Shown piece by piece: positions 18,843-28,021 of a DNA stretch of 64,000 bases. The position numbers and the translations under genes were made by a program. How positions within the stretch are numbered: the first letter of the stretch is position 1; the number at the start of each line of letters is the position of its first letter. This DNA comes from JAWLHU01 sp049324875. Its GTDB lineage: Bacteria > Bacillota > Sulfobacillia > Symbiobacteriales > Symbiobacteriaceae. The notes under the pieces are model-generated. The model saw only the letters and a program-made list of their open reading frames with translations, had not been told where the DNA came from and did not search any database. Location of the stretch: positions 35,594-99,593 of the forward strand of contig JBMONC010000037.1 in the NCBI GenBank assembly GCA_049324875.1. Direction: 5' to 3'.

Positions 18843-19490
18843 ATGAATAAGGTGACAAGTCTGGAGCGGGCGATGAGCCTGGTTCAGGACGGGATGACCG
18901 TGATGGTCGGCGGCTTTATGGCCGTCGGCACTCCTGAACTCTTTATGGACGCCCTGGCGGAGAAGGGCGTGAAGGATCTCACCATCATCTGCAACGATGC
19001 CGGCTTCCCCGACCGCGGGGTCGGCAAGCTGATCGCCCGGCGGCAGGTCAAGCGGCTGATCGCCTCCCACATCGGGCTCAACCCCGAGGCGGGCCGGCTG
19101 ATGACCACCGGTGAGATGGAGGTGGAGCTGGTCCCGCAGGGGACCCTGGCCGAGCGGATCCGCTGCGGCGGTGCCGGTATCGGCGGATTCCTGACCCCGA
19201 CCGGCGTGGGCACCGTTGTCGAAGAGGGGAAGCAGAAGCTGGAGATCGACGGCAAGGTCTACCTGCTGGAGCTCCCGCTGAAGGCTGATGTGGCCCTGAT
19301 CTTCGCCCACCAGGCGGACACCATGGGGAACCTGGTCTACCGCCGCTCCATCCGCAACTTCAACCCCCCGATGGCCATGGCCGCCCAGACCACCATCGCC
19401 CTGGTGCGCGAGGTGGTGGAGGCGGGGCAGATCGACCCCGACCTGGTGATGACCCCCGGCGTCCTGGTCGACCACATCGTCAAGCTCTAG
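18843..19490 (+). CDS. atoD: 3-oxoacid/acetate CoA-transferase subunit alpha
   Basis: Protein of 215 residues matching the family I CoA-transferase A subunit throughout: GMTVMVGGFMAVGTPE near the start, the RIRCGGAGIGGFLTPTGVGT loop near residue 105, and MAAQTTIALVREVVEAG at the end. With the B subunit it moves CoA between acetyl-CoA/succinyl-CoA and acetoacetate or short-chain acids. GGAGG precedes the ATG. First gene downstream of the sigma-54 promoter and 13 bases before the B subunit gene. Confidence 0.92.
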   Translation: MNKVTSLERAMSLVQDGMTVMVGGFMAVGTPELFMDALAEKGVKDLTIICNDAGFPDRGVGKLIARRQVKRLIASHIGLNPEAGRLMTTGEMEVELVPQGTLAERIRCGGAGIGGFLTPTGVGTVVEEGKQKLEIDGKVYLLELPLKADVALIFAHQADTMGNLVYRRSIRNFNPPMAMAAQTTIALVREVVEAGQIDPDLVMTPGVLVDHIVKL

Positions 19491-19503
19491 GAGGTGCGCC
19501 GAG

Positions 19504-20169
19504 ATGGATAGCAAGGCCCGTCGTGAACTGATCGTCAAGCGCATCGCCAAGGACTTCAAGGATGGCATGGTGGTCAACCTGGGCATCGGTATGCCCACCC
19601 AGGTCGCCAACCACATCCCCGCCGGCGTCCAGGTGCTGCTCCAGTCCGAGAACGGCTTCATCGGCCTGACCGCCGCCCCCAGCGACCCCGCCCTGATCGA
19701 CCCCGACCTGGTCAACGCCGGCGGCCAGCCAGTGGGCATCGTGCCCGGCGGCTGCTTCTTCGACTCCTGCACCTCCTTCGCCATCATCCGGGGCGGCCAT
19801 GTGGACGCCACCGTGCTGGGCACCCTCGAGGTCGACCAGACCGGCTCCATCGCCAACTGGATGGTCCCCGGCAAGATGGTTCCCGGGATGGGCGGCGCCA
19901 TGGACCTGCTGGTCGGCGCCAAGAAGGTCTACGTGGCCACCGATCATGTCACCAAGGACGGTGCCCCCAAGCTGTTGGAGCGCTGCACCCTTCCCCTCAC
20001 CGCGCAGCGGGTGGTCCATGTGGTCGTGACCGATATGGGTTACTTCGAGATCACCCCCGAAGGCTTCATGATGAAGGAGATCGCCCCCGGCGTCACCGTC
20101 GAGGAGGTGAAGGCGGCCACCGCAGGCCGTCTGATCATCGCCCCCGATCTGAAGGAGATGACCGCCTGA
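19504..20169 (+). CDS. atoA: 3-oxoacid/acetate CoA-transferase subunit beta
   Basis: Protein of 221 residues with the catalytic glutamate in SENG (Glu49), which forms the glutamyl-CoA thioester in this family, and the GIGMPTQVANHIP opening. GGAGGTG sits at the end of the A-subunit gene. Together the two subunits form the heteromeric enzyme that activates acetoacetate or butyrate as CoA esters for the thiolase encoded next. Naming by E. coli ato order is an analogy; scoB would be the Bacillus equivalent. Confidence 0.92.
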   Translation: MDSKARRELIVKRIAKDFKDGMVVNLGIGMPTQVANHIPAGVQVLLQSENGFIGLTAAPSDPALIDPDLVNAGGQPVGIVPGGCFFDSCTSFAIIRGGHVDATVLGTLEVDQTGSIANWMVPGKMVPGMGGAMDLLVGAKKVYVATDHVTKDGAPKLLERCTLPLTAQRVVHVVVTDMGYFEITPEGFMMKEIAPGVTVEEVKAATAGRLIIAPDLKEMTA

Positions 20170-20222
20170 TTCCGGTACCCCACGCAACCCTCCCGAACCA
20201 CGTACAAGGAGATGAGAACTGC

Positions 20223-21401
20223 GTGAAAGAGATCGTGATCGCCTCCGCCGCACGCACCCCCATCGGCAGCTTCGGTGGCTCCCTGGCCCCGTTCCAGGCG
20301 CATGAGCTCGGCACCATTGCGATCAAGGCCGCCCTGGAGCGGGCCGGCATCCGGCCGGAGCAGGTCGACGAGGTCTACATGGGCTGCATCCTCCAGGCCG
20401 GGCAGAGCCAGGGCCCCGCCCGCCAGGCCGCCATGAATGCCGGCATCCCCGAGACCGCTCCCGCTACCACCGTCAACATCCTCTGCGGCTCGGGCCTGAA
20501 GGCCGTGATCCAGGCCGCTCAGACCATCATCGCAGGCGACGCCGAGATCGTGGTGGCCGGCGGCATGGAGTCGATGTCCAACGCCCCCTACCTGCTCCCG
20601 AAGGCCCGGACCGGCTACCGGATGGGCAACGGCGAGATCGTCGACTCCATGATCCTCGACGGTCTGATGGACGCCTTCCACAAGTACCACATGGGCATCA
20701 CCGCCGAGAACCTGGCGGAGATGTACGGCATCACCCGGCAGGAGCAGGATGAGTTCGCCGCCGCCTCGCAGCAGAAGGCTGTCGCCGCGGTGGAGTCCGG
20801 CCTCTTCGATGCCGAGACCGTCCCCGTGCCGATCCCGCAGAAGAAGGGCGACCCGGTCATGTTCGCCCGCGACGAGTACCCGCGGGCCGGCACCACCGTG
20901 GAGAAGCTGGCCGCCCTGAAGCCGGCCTTCAAGAAGGATGGCACCGTCACCGCCGGCAACGCCTCCGGCATCAACGACGGCGCTGCCGCCCTCGTCATCA
21001 TGTCGGCGGAGCGGGCCGCCCAGCTGGGCATCCGTCCGCTGGCCCGGCTGGTCGGCTGGGGCACCGCCGGCGTCGCCCCGCACATCATGGGCATCGGTCC
21101 CGTTCCGGCGACCCAGAAGGCGCTGGAGAAGGCGGGCCTCTCGCTCGCCGACATCGATCTGATCGAGGCGAACGAGGCCTTTGCCGCCCAGGCCCTCTCC
21201 GTGGGCAAGGCGCTGGGCTGGGATCCCGCCAAGGTCAACGTCAACGGTGGAGCTATCGCGCTGGGCCATCCCATCGGCGCCAGCGGTGCTCGCATTCTCG
21301 TCACCCTGCTCTACGAAATGGCGCGGCGGAACTCCACTCGGGGTCTGGCGACCCTCTGCGTGGGTGGCGGAATGGGTGTTTCGGCGATCGTGGAGCGTTA
21401 G
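20223..21401 (+). CDS. atoB: Acetyl-CoA acetyltransferase (thiolase II)
   Basis: Protein of 392 residues, GTG start behind AAGGAG. All three thiolase catalytic residues are present: nucleophilic Cys88 (NILCGSG), His349 (GGAIALGHPIGASG) and Cys379 (CVGGGMG). It cleaves acetoacetyl-CoA to two acetyl-CoA, completing the pathway started by the CoA-transferase. A large perfect hairpin lies just after the stop and before the transporter gene. Confidence 0.95.
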   Translation: MKEIVIASAARTPIGSFGGSLAPFQAHELGTIAIKAALERAGIRPEQVDEVYMGCILQAGQSQGPARQAAMNAGIPETAPATTVNILCGSGLKAVIQAAQTIIAGDAEIVVAGGMESMSNAPYLLPKARTGYRMGNGEIVDSMILDGLMDAFHKYHMGITAENLAEMYGITRQEQDEFAAASQQKAVAAVESGLFDAETVPVPIPQKKGDPVMFARDEYPRAGTTVEKLAALKPAFKKDGTVTAGNASGINDGAAALVIMSAERAAQLGIRPLARLVGWGTAGVAPHIMGIGPVPATQKALEKAGLSLADIDLIEANEAFAAQALSVGKALGWDPAKVNVNGGAIALGHPIGASGARILVTLLYEMARRNSTRGLATLCVGGGMGVSAIVER

Positions 21402-21408
21402 TGTCGAG

Positions 21409-21442
21409 GACCAGCCCTCCTCCCAGGGGAGGAGGGCTGGTC
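21409..21442. other. 15-bp perfect hairpin between thiolase and transporter genes
   Basis: GACCAGCCCTCCTCC and GGAGGAGGGCTGGTC form a perfect stem with a CAGG loop, seven bases after the thiolase stop. No T-run follows, so it is more likely an mRNA-stabilising or partial-termination structure inside the operon than a full terminator. Confidence 0.7.
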
Positions 21443-21494
21443 AGGCTCCGGGGGATCAGGTCCACAAACTATCCCGCAAAGGAGATGACGCCCC

Positions 21495-22817
21495 TTGTTC
21501 AGCCGCCTTACCCGCTTCTTTGTCAACATCGCCCAGCGCTACCTGCCCGATGCCTACCTGTTCGCCATCATCCTCACCTTTGTCGCCTTCGTCGCCGCAC
21601 TGATCTGGACCGACAAGGGCCCGATCCAGCTGATCCAGTTCTGGGGCAACGGCCTCTGGGGCCTGCTCGCCTTCTCGATGCAGATGGCCCTGATCCTGGT
21701 CACCGGTCACGCCCTCGCCTCCAGCGCCCCGGTCAAGAAGGTGCTCCAGGCCCTGGCCCGGATTCCCCAGAACAACGTCCAGGCGGTCATGCTGGTGGTC
21801 TTCGTGGCCGGCATCGCCAACTTCCTCAACTGGGGCTTCGGCCTGGTCGTCGCCGCCCTGCTGGCCCGTGAGGTGGCCAAGTCCGGCCGCAAGGTCGACT
21901 ACCCGATGCTGGTGGCGGCCGGCTACTCCGGCTTCGTCATGTGGCATGGCGGCATCTCCGGTTCGATTCCGCTGGCGGTGGCCACCAAGGGGCACATCGT
22001 CGAGAAGCTGACCGGCATCATCCCCATCACCGCCACCACCTTCTCCTACTGGAACCTGATCATCGTCGCCACCGTCACCCTCACCCTGCCGCTCCTCTTT
22101 TACTTCATCGCCAAGTCCAAGGATGAGAGCGAGCTGCTGGTGATCGACCCCGCCCTGATCAAGGAGGAGCCCCAGGTGGCAGCGGCCGCCGAGAAGACCC
22201 CGGCTACCATGCTGGAGAACAGCGTGGTCATCAACGCCCTCTTTGCGCTCATGGGCGTGATCTGGCTGGTCAAGCACTTCATGGACAAGGGCTTCGACCT
22301 GAACCTGAACGTGGTGATCGGCCTCTTCCTGATCCTCGGCATCATCTTCCACCAGACCCCGATCAACTATGTCCGGGCGGTCAACGAGGCGATCAAGGGC
22401 GCCGGCGGCATCGCTCTGCAGTTCCCGCTCTACGGCGGCATCCAGGGCATCATGGTCTCCTCCGGCCTGGCGGCGGTGATCGCCAAGGGCTTCATCTCCA
22501 TCGCCACCGCCAAGACCTTCCCGCTGATGACCTTCCTGGCGGGCGGCATCATCAACATGTTCATCCCCTCGGGCGGCGGCCAGTGGGCGGTGCAGGGGCC
22601 GATCAACATCCCCGCCGCCATCGAGCTGGGCGTCGACCCGGCCAAGGTGGCCATGTCCATCGCTTACGGCGACTCCTGGACCAACATGCTCCAGCCCTTC
22701 TGGGCGCTGCCCCTGCTGGGTATCGCCAAGCTGCAGGTGAAGGACATCATGGGCTACTGCATGATGACCCTGCTCTGGTCGGGCGCCATCATCGCCCTGG
22801 GCCTGCTGATCTTCTAG
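21495..22817 (+). CDS. atoE: AtoE-family short-chain fatty acid transporter
   Basis: Protein of 440 residues, about ten to twelve TM segments, with the AtoE/YfcC-like signatures NFLNWGFGLVVAALLAREVAK, MWHGGISGSIPLAVAT and the FIPSGGGQWAVQGPI segment near the end. TTG start with AAAGGAG ten bases upstream; a nearby ATG is in another frame. It imports short-chain acids such as butyrate or acetoacetate for the enzymes encoded upstream. Last gene of the operon, with a terminator directly after. Confidence 0.9.
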   Translation: MFSRLTRFFVNIAQRYLPDAYLFAIILTFVAFVAALIWTDKGPIQLIQFWGNGLWGLLAFSMQMALILVTGHALASSAPVKKVLQALARIPQNNVQAVMLVVFVAGIANFLNWGFGLVVAALLAREVAKSGRKVDYPMLVAAGYSGFVMWHGGISGSIPLAVATKGHIVEKLTGIIPITATTFSYWNLIIVATVTLTLPLLFYFIAKSKDESELLVIDPALIKEEPQVAAAAEKTPATMLENSVVINALFALMGVIWLVKHFMDKGFDLNLNVVIGLFLILGIIFHQTPINYVRAVNEAIKGAGGIALQFPLYGGIQGIMVSSGLAAVIAKGFISIATAKTFPLMTFLAGGIINMFIPSGGGQWAVQGPINIPAAIELGVDPAKVAMSIAYGDSWTNMLQPFWALPLLGIAKLQVKDIMGYCMMTLLWSGAIIALGLLIF

Positions 22818-22833
22818 TTCACGACCATAAACC

Positions 22834-22874
22834 GAAGGACCGCGGCAAAAATATGCCGCGGTTCTTCTTTATTT
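22834..22874 (+). terminator. Rho-independent terminator of the ato operon
   Basis: GAAGGACCGCGGCA pairs with TGCCGCGGTTCTTC (one G-T pair) around a short A-rich loop, followed by TTTATTT. Confidence 0.9.
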
Positions 22875-22940
22875 CAGCAGGAGAATAGTAACCTGTACAG
22901 AAACACTAGATCAATTCTTCGCACAAGGGGTATTAATTAC

Positions 22941-24323
22941 ATGTCTTACACGGCTCCGCCACATGGATTTCGAACCTTTATCGCCCTGTGGGCTTCCCAG
23001 TCGGTCTCCTCCTTCGGTACCCTCTTAACCTTCTTCGCCCTTAACATCTGGCTGGTGCAGGAGGTCTACCCCCTTCCGGAGCAGCAGCCGCAGCTTGGCT
23101 GGGCCCTGGCCGCCACAGGACTGGCCATCGGGTTCCCCGCCACCCTGATCACCCCGATCGCCGGGGCCATGGCAGACCGGCTGGACCGGAAGCGGATCAT
23201 GCTGACCATGGATCTGGTGAGCGGGACGATCATGGCGCTCACCACCTACCTGATTCTGTCCGGGCAGATGCAGATCTGGCTGATGCTGATGCTTCTCTCC
23301 GGCCTCTCCGTCTCCTACGCCTTTCACCGGGTCGCCTTCGACACCTCCTACGCGATGCTGGTCTCCGACGAGCAGCTGCCCCGCGCCAACGGGATGATGG
23401 AGACCGCCTACTCCCTGGGCGAGTTCCTCTCCCCCGCAGCGGCTGCAGCGCTGATCGCCCTGCCGGTCCTGGCGCAGCAGGGGGCTCTGCCGGGCGGCCT
23501 GGGCAACCTCCTGGCGGGGATCAGCAACGGAACCGCCCTGGTGATGGCCATTGACACCGCCACCTTCTTCCTGGCCGCCACCGTGCTGGCCTTCCTGACC
23601 ATCCCCTCCCCCAAGCGGGCCGATCTGGCGCAGGGCGGGGCGAAGAAGCCCTCGATCTGGTCCGACGTCCGCTTCGGGGCGGTCTACATCTGGCGGCGGC
23701 GCCCGCTGCTCCTGCTCCTGCTCACCGTGGCTATCTGGAACATCCTGACCAAGATGGGCGTCTTCCTGCCGGTCCTGGTCAAGGTCCAGCTGGCGGCCGA
23801 CTGGGCGCTGCGCTCCATGAGCTACGAGGCGGCGCTGGCCGCCATGAACATGGCGATGACGGCCGGGGGTCTGGCCGGCGGCCTGCTGATCAGCCTCTGG
23901 GGCGGCGCCAAGCGGAACCGGATCATGGTGCTGATGCTCTCGCTGGCCGCCACCGGGCTGATGCAGATCTGGCTCGGCTTCTCCAGCCACCTCTCCATGG
24001 CGATGGGGGCGATCTTCCTCTGGCAGTTTGCCGTGCCCTTCTCCACCACCCACTCTCACGCCATCTGGCAGAGCCAGGTCCCCCGGGAGATGCAGGGCCG
24101 GGTCTTCGCCATCCGCCGGGTGGTCGCCTTCGGCCTGCTGCCCCTGGGCCAGCTGGTGGCCGGTCTGGTGGTGGGCATGGCCAGCCCCGGCATCGGGCTG
24201 GCGGTGCTGGGTGCGCTCATCGTCCTGCTCTGCGTCGGGATGCTCTTCAACCCGACCCTGATGCGGGTGGAGGACCGGGAGTACATGGAGCGGCTGGCCG
24301 GCGAGGCGGCGGTGGGGGATTAG
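22941..24323 (+). CDS. MFS transporter (MFS_3/enterobactin-exporter-like)
   Basis: Protein of 460 residues with twelve hydrophobic segments. It has the loop 2-3 signature GAMADRLDRKRIMLTMDL and the corresponding loop in the second half (GGAKRNRIMVL). The sequence type (WASQSVSSFGTLLTFFALNIWLVQ opening) is that of macrolide/siderophore efflux-like MFS proteins. Substrate unknown. The ribosome binding site is weak (AAGGGG eleven bases before ATG). It is flanked on both sides by terminators, so it is monocistronic. Confidence 0.88.
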   Translation: MSYTAPPHGFRTFIALWASQSVSSFGTLLTFFALNIWLVQEVYPLPEQQPQLGWALAATGLAIGFPATLITPIAGAMADRLDRKRIMLTMDLVSGTIMALTTYLILSGQMQIWLMLMLLSGLSVSYAFHRVAFDTSYAMLVSDEQLPRANGMMETAYSLGEFLSPAAAAALIALPVLAQQGALPGGLGNLLAGISNGTALVMAIDTATFFLAATVLAFLTIPSPKRADLAQGGAKKPSIWSDVRFGAVYIWRRRPLLLLLLTVAIWNILTKMGVFLPVLVKVQLAADWALRSMSYEAALAAMNMAMTAGGLAGGLLISLWGGAKRNRIMVLMLSLAATGLMQIWLGFSSHLSMAMGAIFLWQFAVPFSTTHSHAIWQSQVPREMQGRVFAIRRVVAFGLLPLGQLVAGLVVGMASPGIGLAVLGALIVLLCVGMLFNPTLMRVEDREYMERLAGEAAVGD

Positions 24324-24339
24324 CGCTGAGAGAACGAAA

Positions 24340-24380
24340 GGCGGAGACATCCCGAGCTGGTGTCTCCGCCCTGCTCTTTG
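24340..24380 (+). terminator. Terminator after the MFS gene
   Basis: GGCGGAGACA and TGTCTCCGCC form a perfect 10-bp stem with an 11-base loop, followed by a weak T-rich stretch (CTGCTCTTTGTT). Confidence 0.65.
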
Positions 24381-24476
24381 TTCCCCGGACCAAATCGCTC
24401 GACCTAATCTTTCCCGGAACCCCCGGGGACCGCCGCCGTCTGATCCATGGAAGGCATCGGTTCGGAGGCGAGGAGC

Positions 24477-25154
24477 ATGGGTGAGAAGGGCCATCAGCCC
24501 GAGGAGATGGCGGCGTTCTTTGATGCCCGCAGCGGCGGGTATGGTGATCACATGCGCAGGGCGCTGGGGGATCTGTTCGATCGGTACTATGCGGCTATTG
24601 CAGCGCAGATCCCCGCAGGGGATGCGCCCCTGGCCATCCTGGACCTGGGCGCTGGAACCGGTGAGGAGATCGCGGCTATCCTGCCGCGCGCCCCTCGGGC
24701 CTCCTTCACCTGCATCGATCTCTCCCGGGGGATGCTGGACCGGCTGGCGGAGCGCTTTGCGCCCCACCTGGAGCAGATCGCGCTGATCCAGGGCTCCTAC
24801 CTTGATCTGCCCCTGCCGGCCTGCCGCTTTGACTTCGCCGTGGCCTCCATGACCATGCACCACTTTCCCTACGAGGTGAAGCGCAGCCTCTACGCCCGGA
24901 TCCGGGCCGCACTCCGCCCGGGCGGCCTCTACGTGGAGGGCGACTGGTATGTCGGACCCGAGGAGGAGGCTCAGTTCCTCCAGCGCCGGGCCAGCCTCCT
25001 GAGCCAGGTGGAGCCGGGGGCTGGGGCCCTCTACCACGTCGACATCCCGTTCACCCTGGAGACGCAGCGGCGCCTGCTGGAGCAGGCCGGCTTCTCCAGC
25101 GTCAGCGTGCCCTGGCAGGAGGGCGACAAGGCGGTCCTGAGGGCGCAGGCGTAA
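24477..25154 (+). CDS. Class I SAM-dependent methyltransferase
   Basis: Protein of 225 residues. Motif I is ILDLGAGTGEE (near residue 55), followed by the acidic post-I residue in FTCIDLSRGM, then FDFAVASMTMHHF and LRPGGLYVEGDW. It is the UbiE/MenG-like small-molecule branch. I choose ATG 24477 because GGAGG lies eight bases upstream; an in-frame ATG 30 bases earlier lacks a site. Substrate unknown. It converges on the stalk-domain gene 16 bases away. Confidence 0.85.
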   Translation: MGEKGHQPEEMAAFFDARSGGYGDHMRRALGDLFDRYYAAIAAQIPAGDAPLAILDLGAGTGEEIAAILPRAPRASFTCIDLSRGMLDRLAERFAPHLEQIALIQGSYLDLPLPACRFDFAVASMTMHHFPYEVKRSLYARIRAALRPGGLYVEGDWYVGPEEEAQFLQRRASLLSQVEPGAGALYHVDIPFTLETQRRLLEQAGFSSVSVPWQEGDKAVLRAQA

Positions 25155-25170
25155 CGGCCTGCGCCCTGCT

Positions 25171-26085
25171 CTACCTGCCGCTGACAAACTGGCCGAGGAA
25201 CGCCCCGTTCGGCTCGTAGTAGAGCTTGACCGGTCCGGCCCCCTCCGCCAGCCGGGGCAGCAGCAGCACGCCCATCCGGTCGGCCCCGGGGGCCAGCCTG
25301 GCGCTGACCATCCCATCCCCCAGGTCGACGACCTCGGCCACCTCGTACTGGTTCCGGTGCTGATCCACCAGGTAGATGCCCGCCGTGGCCAGCGCCCCCG
25401 ACTTGAGCGACCGGTTGGAGAGCTCCACCAGCAGCAGGCTGTGGGTCTCCAGCAGCCCCAGCAGCCGCGCCCGGGTGCCGTAGGCCACCGCCAGGTTCTG
25501 ATCCGTCAGCATCGCCTGGTTCAGCAGGGTGAACCGGGCCTCCAGGTAGATGCCCGAGTCGGCCTTGACCGAGCCGCTCACCGCCCGGCCCGTCAGCAGC
25601 GACCGCCACGCACCCTCCGTAAGCCTGGTCAGGGCGGGCATGGCCGAGACGTACCGGCTGATGGTGACGTAGTTCCCCTCCTGCTCGAAGGAGAGGCCAA
25701 AGCCCTCCAGCAGGTCGGCGGGGAGGAAGAGCCGCCCGCTCAGGCGGACAGGGGCGACCGAGAGCTGCACCGCCTCCCCGTCCAGCGTGGCGGCCCGCCG
25801 CCCGAGGGTGACCTGGGCCGGAACGGGGCCGAACTTCAGGCTGACGGTTCGCTCCAGGGCGCCCTCCACCGAAGCGCCCAGGTGGGTGAACAGCTCCAGC
25901 GGCAGCAGGACGCCCTCCTTCTTGACGATCGGGTCATAGGTGAAGGCGACCTCCTCGCCGTCGATCACGTAGGTGTAACTCCCGCCCGAGAGGGTGGCGG
26001 CCTGGGTCGGCGCCGGCCAGCTCAGGGCGGCGGCCAGCAGCAGCACGGCCCCCGCCAGGAGGGCGGTCAGAACTCCCTTTCTCAT
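25171..26085 (-). CDS. Exported copper-amine-oxidase N-terminal (stalk) domain protein
   Basis: Protein of 304 residues with a signal peptide (cleavage near PTQAAT). Two short strand-rich repeats follow, of the type found in Firmicute stalk domains (YVIDGEEVAFTYDPIVKKEGVLLPLELFTHLG; LFLPADLLEGFGLSF). The C-terminal half is a beta-rich region of unknown family (YLVDQHRNQYEVAEVVDLGDG). No copper site or catalytic residues are seen. Last gene of the leftward MacAB-like operon, 14 bases after the permease, so it may be a surface accessory or cargo-related protein. Confidence 0.7.
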   Translation of the reverse strand: MRKGVLTALLAGAVLLLAAALSWPAPTQAATLSGGSYTYVIDGEEVAFTYDPIVKKEGVLLPLELFTHLGASVEGALERTVSLKFGPVPAQVTLGRRAATLDGEAVQLSVAPVRLSGRLFLPADLLEGFGLSFEQEGNYVTISRYVSAMPALTRLTEGAWRSLLTGRAVSGSVKADSGIYLEARFTLLNQAMLTDQNLAVAYGTRARLLGLLETHSLLLVELSNRSLKSGALATAGIYLVDQHRNQYEVAEVVDLGDGMVSARLAPGADRMGVLLLPRLAEGAGPVKLYYEPNGAFLGQFVSGR

Positions 26086-26099
26086 CGCGAACCCACTCC

Positions 26100-27278
26100 T
26101 TAGTCGCGCCGCAGCGCCTCGATGGGGTCCAGGTTGGAGGCCCGGTAGGCGGGGTAGAAGCCGAAGAGCACACCCACCCCGGCGGAGAAGCTGAAGGCCA
26201 GGATCACCGAGTCGGCGGTGATCACGGCGGAGAAGTCCAGCGCCCGGGCGATGCCCAGGGCGCCGGCATAGCCCAGCCCCATGCCCACGATGCCGCCCGA
26301 GAGCGAGAGGATTAGCGCCTCGATCAGGAACTGGAGCAGCACATCCCGCTTCTTCGCCCCGATCGCCTTGCGGATGCCGATCTCCCGGGTCCGCTCCGAG
26401 ACCGAGACCAGCATGATGTTCATGATCCCGATCCCGCCCACCAGCAGCGAGATCGAGGCGATCGCCCCCAGCAGCAGCGTGAAGATGCCGGTCACCTGGT
26501 TGACGGTATCCAGCAGCTGATCCTGGCTCAGCACCCGGACCGACTCCTCGGCCCGGAACTTCTCCACGTAGAAGTCGGTCAGCATCTGGGCCACCACCGG
26601 CGAGTCCTCGCCGCTCTCCGCCTTGACGGTCAGCGACTGGATCCGGTTCAGCCCCAGGGCCCGGGCCAGGGTGGTGTACGGCACGAAGATCCGGTCATCC
26701 TGGTTCTGTCCGCCGAAGCCGGTCCCCTTGGGCTCGGCCACCCCGATCACCGTCCAGGACTGGCCCAGGAAGCGGATTGTCTCGCCGATCGGGAGCACCC
26801 CTTCCCCGAAGAGCTGGGCGGCCGTCTCGGTGCCCAGCACCGCCACCCGGCGGCGGGTGGAGACGTCCTGCTCGGTGAAGAAGGCGCCGGCCAGCATGTT
26901 CCGCTCCCGCACGAAGGGGTAGTCGGCGCCGGTCCCCTCGATATCCACCTCGTAGGAGGCGCTCTCCGACTTGACCGTCTGCTGGCTGGCGTTCACCCCG
27001 GGCAGCAGGGCGGCGATCCCGGGGATCCGGGCCCGGATTTCCGCCAGGTCCTTCTCCTCCAGCCGCCGGTTTGCGCCCCGGGCGGTGACGGTGATCAGGT
27101 TGGAGCCCAGGGTCTGGATCGACTCGGTGGTGGATTGCTGGGCCCCCTGCCCCACCGAGACCAGGGCGATCACGGCGGAGACGCCGATGATGATCCCCAG
27201 CATGGTCAGGATCGAGCGGAGCTTGTTGCCGGTGATGCCCAGCCAGGCGGTCCGCAGCGACTCCATCAGCACGAACAT
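26100..27278 (-). CDS. MacB/FtsX-type ABC permease
   Basis: Protein of 392 residues with the MacB architecture: TM1 near 20-45 (LTMLGIIIGVSAVIALVSVGQG), a large extracytoplasmic MacB_PCD domain (about 50-240), and three C-terminal TM helices with the FtsX signature SVSERTREIGIRKAIGAKKRDV. Start codons GTG 27281 and ATG 27278 are adjacent; the ATG overlaps the ATPase stop (TGATG), favouring coupling. It works with the separate ATPase and the adaptor in exporting peptides, lipids or drugs. Confidence 0.92.
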   Translation of the reverse strand: MFVLMESLRTAWLGITGNKLRSILTMLGIIIGVSAVIALVSVGQGAQQSTTESIQTLGSNLITVTARGANRRLEEKDLAEIRARIPGIAALLPGVNASQQTVKSESASYEVDIEGTGADYPFVRERNMLAGAFFTEQDVSTRRRVAVLGTETAAQLFGEGVLPIGETIRFLGQSWTVIGVAEPKGTGFGGQNQDDRIFVPYTTLARALGLNRIQSLTVKAESGEDSPVVAQMLTDFYVEKFRAEESVRVLSQDQLLDTVNQVTGIFTLLLGAIASISLLVGGIGIMNIMLVSVSERTREIGIRKAIGAKKRDVLLQFLIEALILSLSGGIVGMGLGYAGALGIARALDFSAVITADSVILAFSFSAGVGVLFGFYPAYRASNLDPIEALRRD

Positions 27279-28021
27279 CACGGGCGGCCCACCTCCTTCA
27301 CGGAGGCGGTCAGCTTGGTCAGCTCATCCCGGGCGTCCAGCGGGTGCGGGTTGGGCTCGTCGCTGAGCACCAGGCCGTCCATCAGCCGGATCACCCGCTT
27401 GCAGTGGGCCGCCACCCGCTCATCGTGGGTGACCAGCACCACCGTCCGCCCCTCCTGGTTCAGCTCCTGGAAGAGGGCCAGCACCTCCTGGCCGGTCCGG
27501 CTGTCCAGCGCCCCGGTGGGCTCGTCGGCCAGCAGGATCGACGGCTGGGCGGCGATCGCCCGGGCGATGGCCACCCGCTGCTGCTGACCCCCCGAGAGCT
27601 GCGAGGGGCGGTGGTGCCCCCGGCCCCCCAGCCCCACCCGCTCCAGGGCGGTCTGGGCCAGCTCCCGCCGCTGCCTGCCCGGCATTCCCCGGTAGATCAG
27701 CGGGGTCTCCACGTTCTGCAGCGCCGTCAGCTTGGGCAGCAGGTTGAAGGCCTGAAAGACGAACCCGATGTGCTGGTTGCGCACCTCGGCCCGCTGGTTG
27801 TCGTCGATGTGGGCGACCTCCTTGCCCGCCAGGTAGTAGCGGCCGGCGGTGGGCCGGTCCAGGCAGCCGATCATGTTCATCAGGGTCGACTTGCCCGAGC
27901 CCGAGGGGCCCATGATCGCCACCATCTCGCCCTCATCCACCTGCAGGTCGATGCCGGCCAGGGCGTGGACCGCGGTCTCCCCCGAGCCGTAGACCTTGGT
28001 CATCTGCTCGATCCGGATCAT
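27278..28021 (-). CDS. MacB/LolD-type ABC ATPase
   Basis: Protein of 247 residues with Walker A GPSGSGKST (38-46), signature LSGGQQQR, Walker B ILLADEPTGALD and switch VTHD. The sequence is of the MacB/LolD mechanotransmission group. It overlaps its neighbours on both sides by a few bases, consistent with a tightly coupled operon. Confidence 0.95.
   Translation of the reverse strand: MIRIEQMTKVYGSGETAVHALAGIDLQVDEGEMVAIMGPSGSGKSTLMNMIGCLDRPTAGRYYLAGKEVAHIDDNQRAEVRNQHIGFVFQAFNLLPKLTALQNVETPLIYRGMPGRQRRELAQTALERVGLGGRGHHRPSQLSGGQQQRVAIARAIAAQPSILLADEPTGALDSRTGQEVLALFQELNQEGRTVVLVTHDERVAAHCKRVIRLMDGLVLSDEPNPHPLDARDELTKLTASVKEVGRP

Noticed and set aside
23025..25316. Long minus-strand frame across the MFS and methyltransferase genes
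   Set aside because: Spans two genes and a terminator and contains only His/Gln/Gly-rich shadow sequence.
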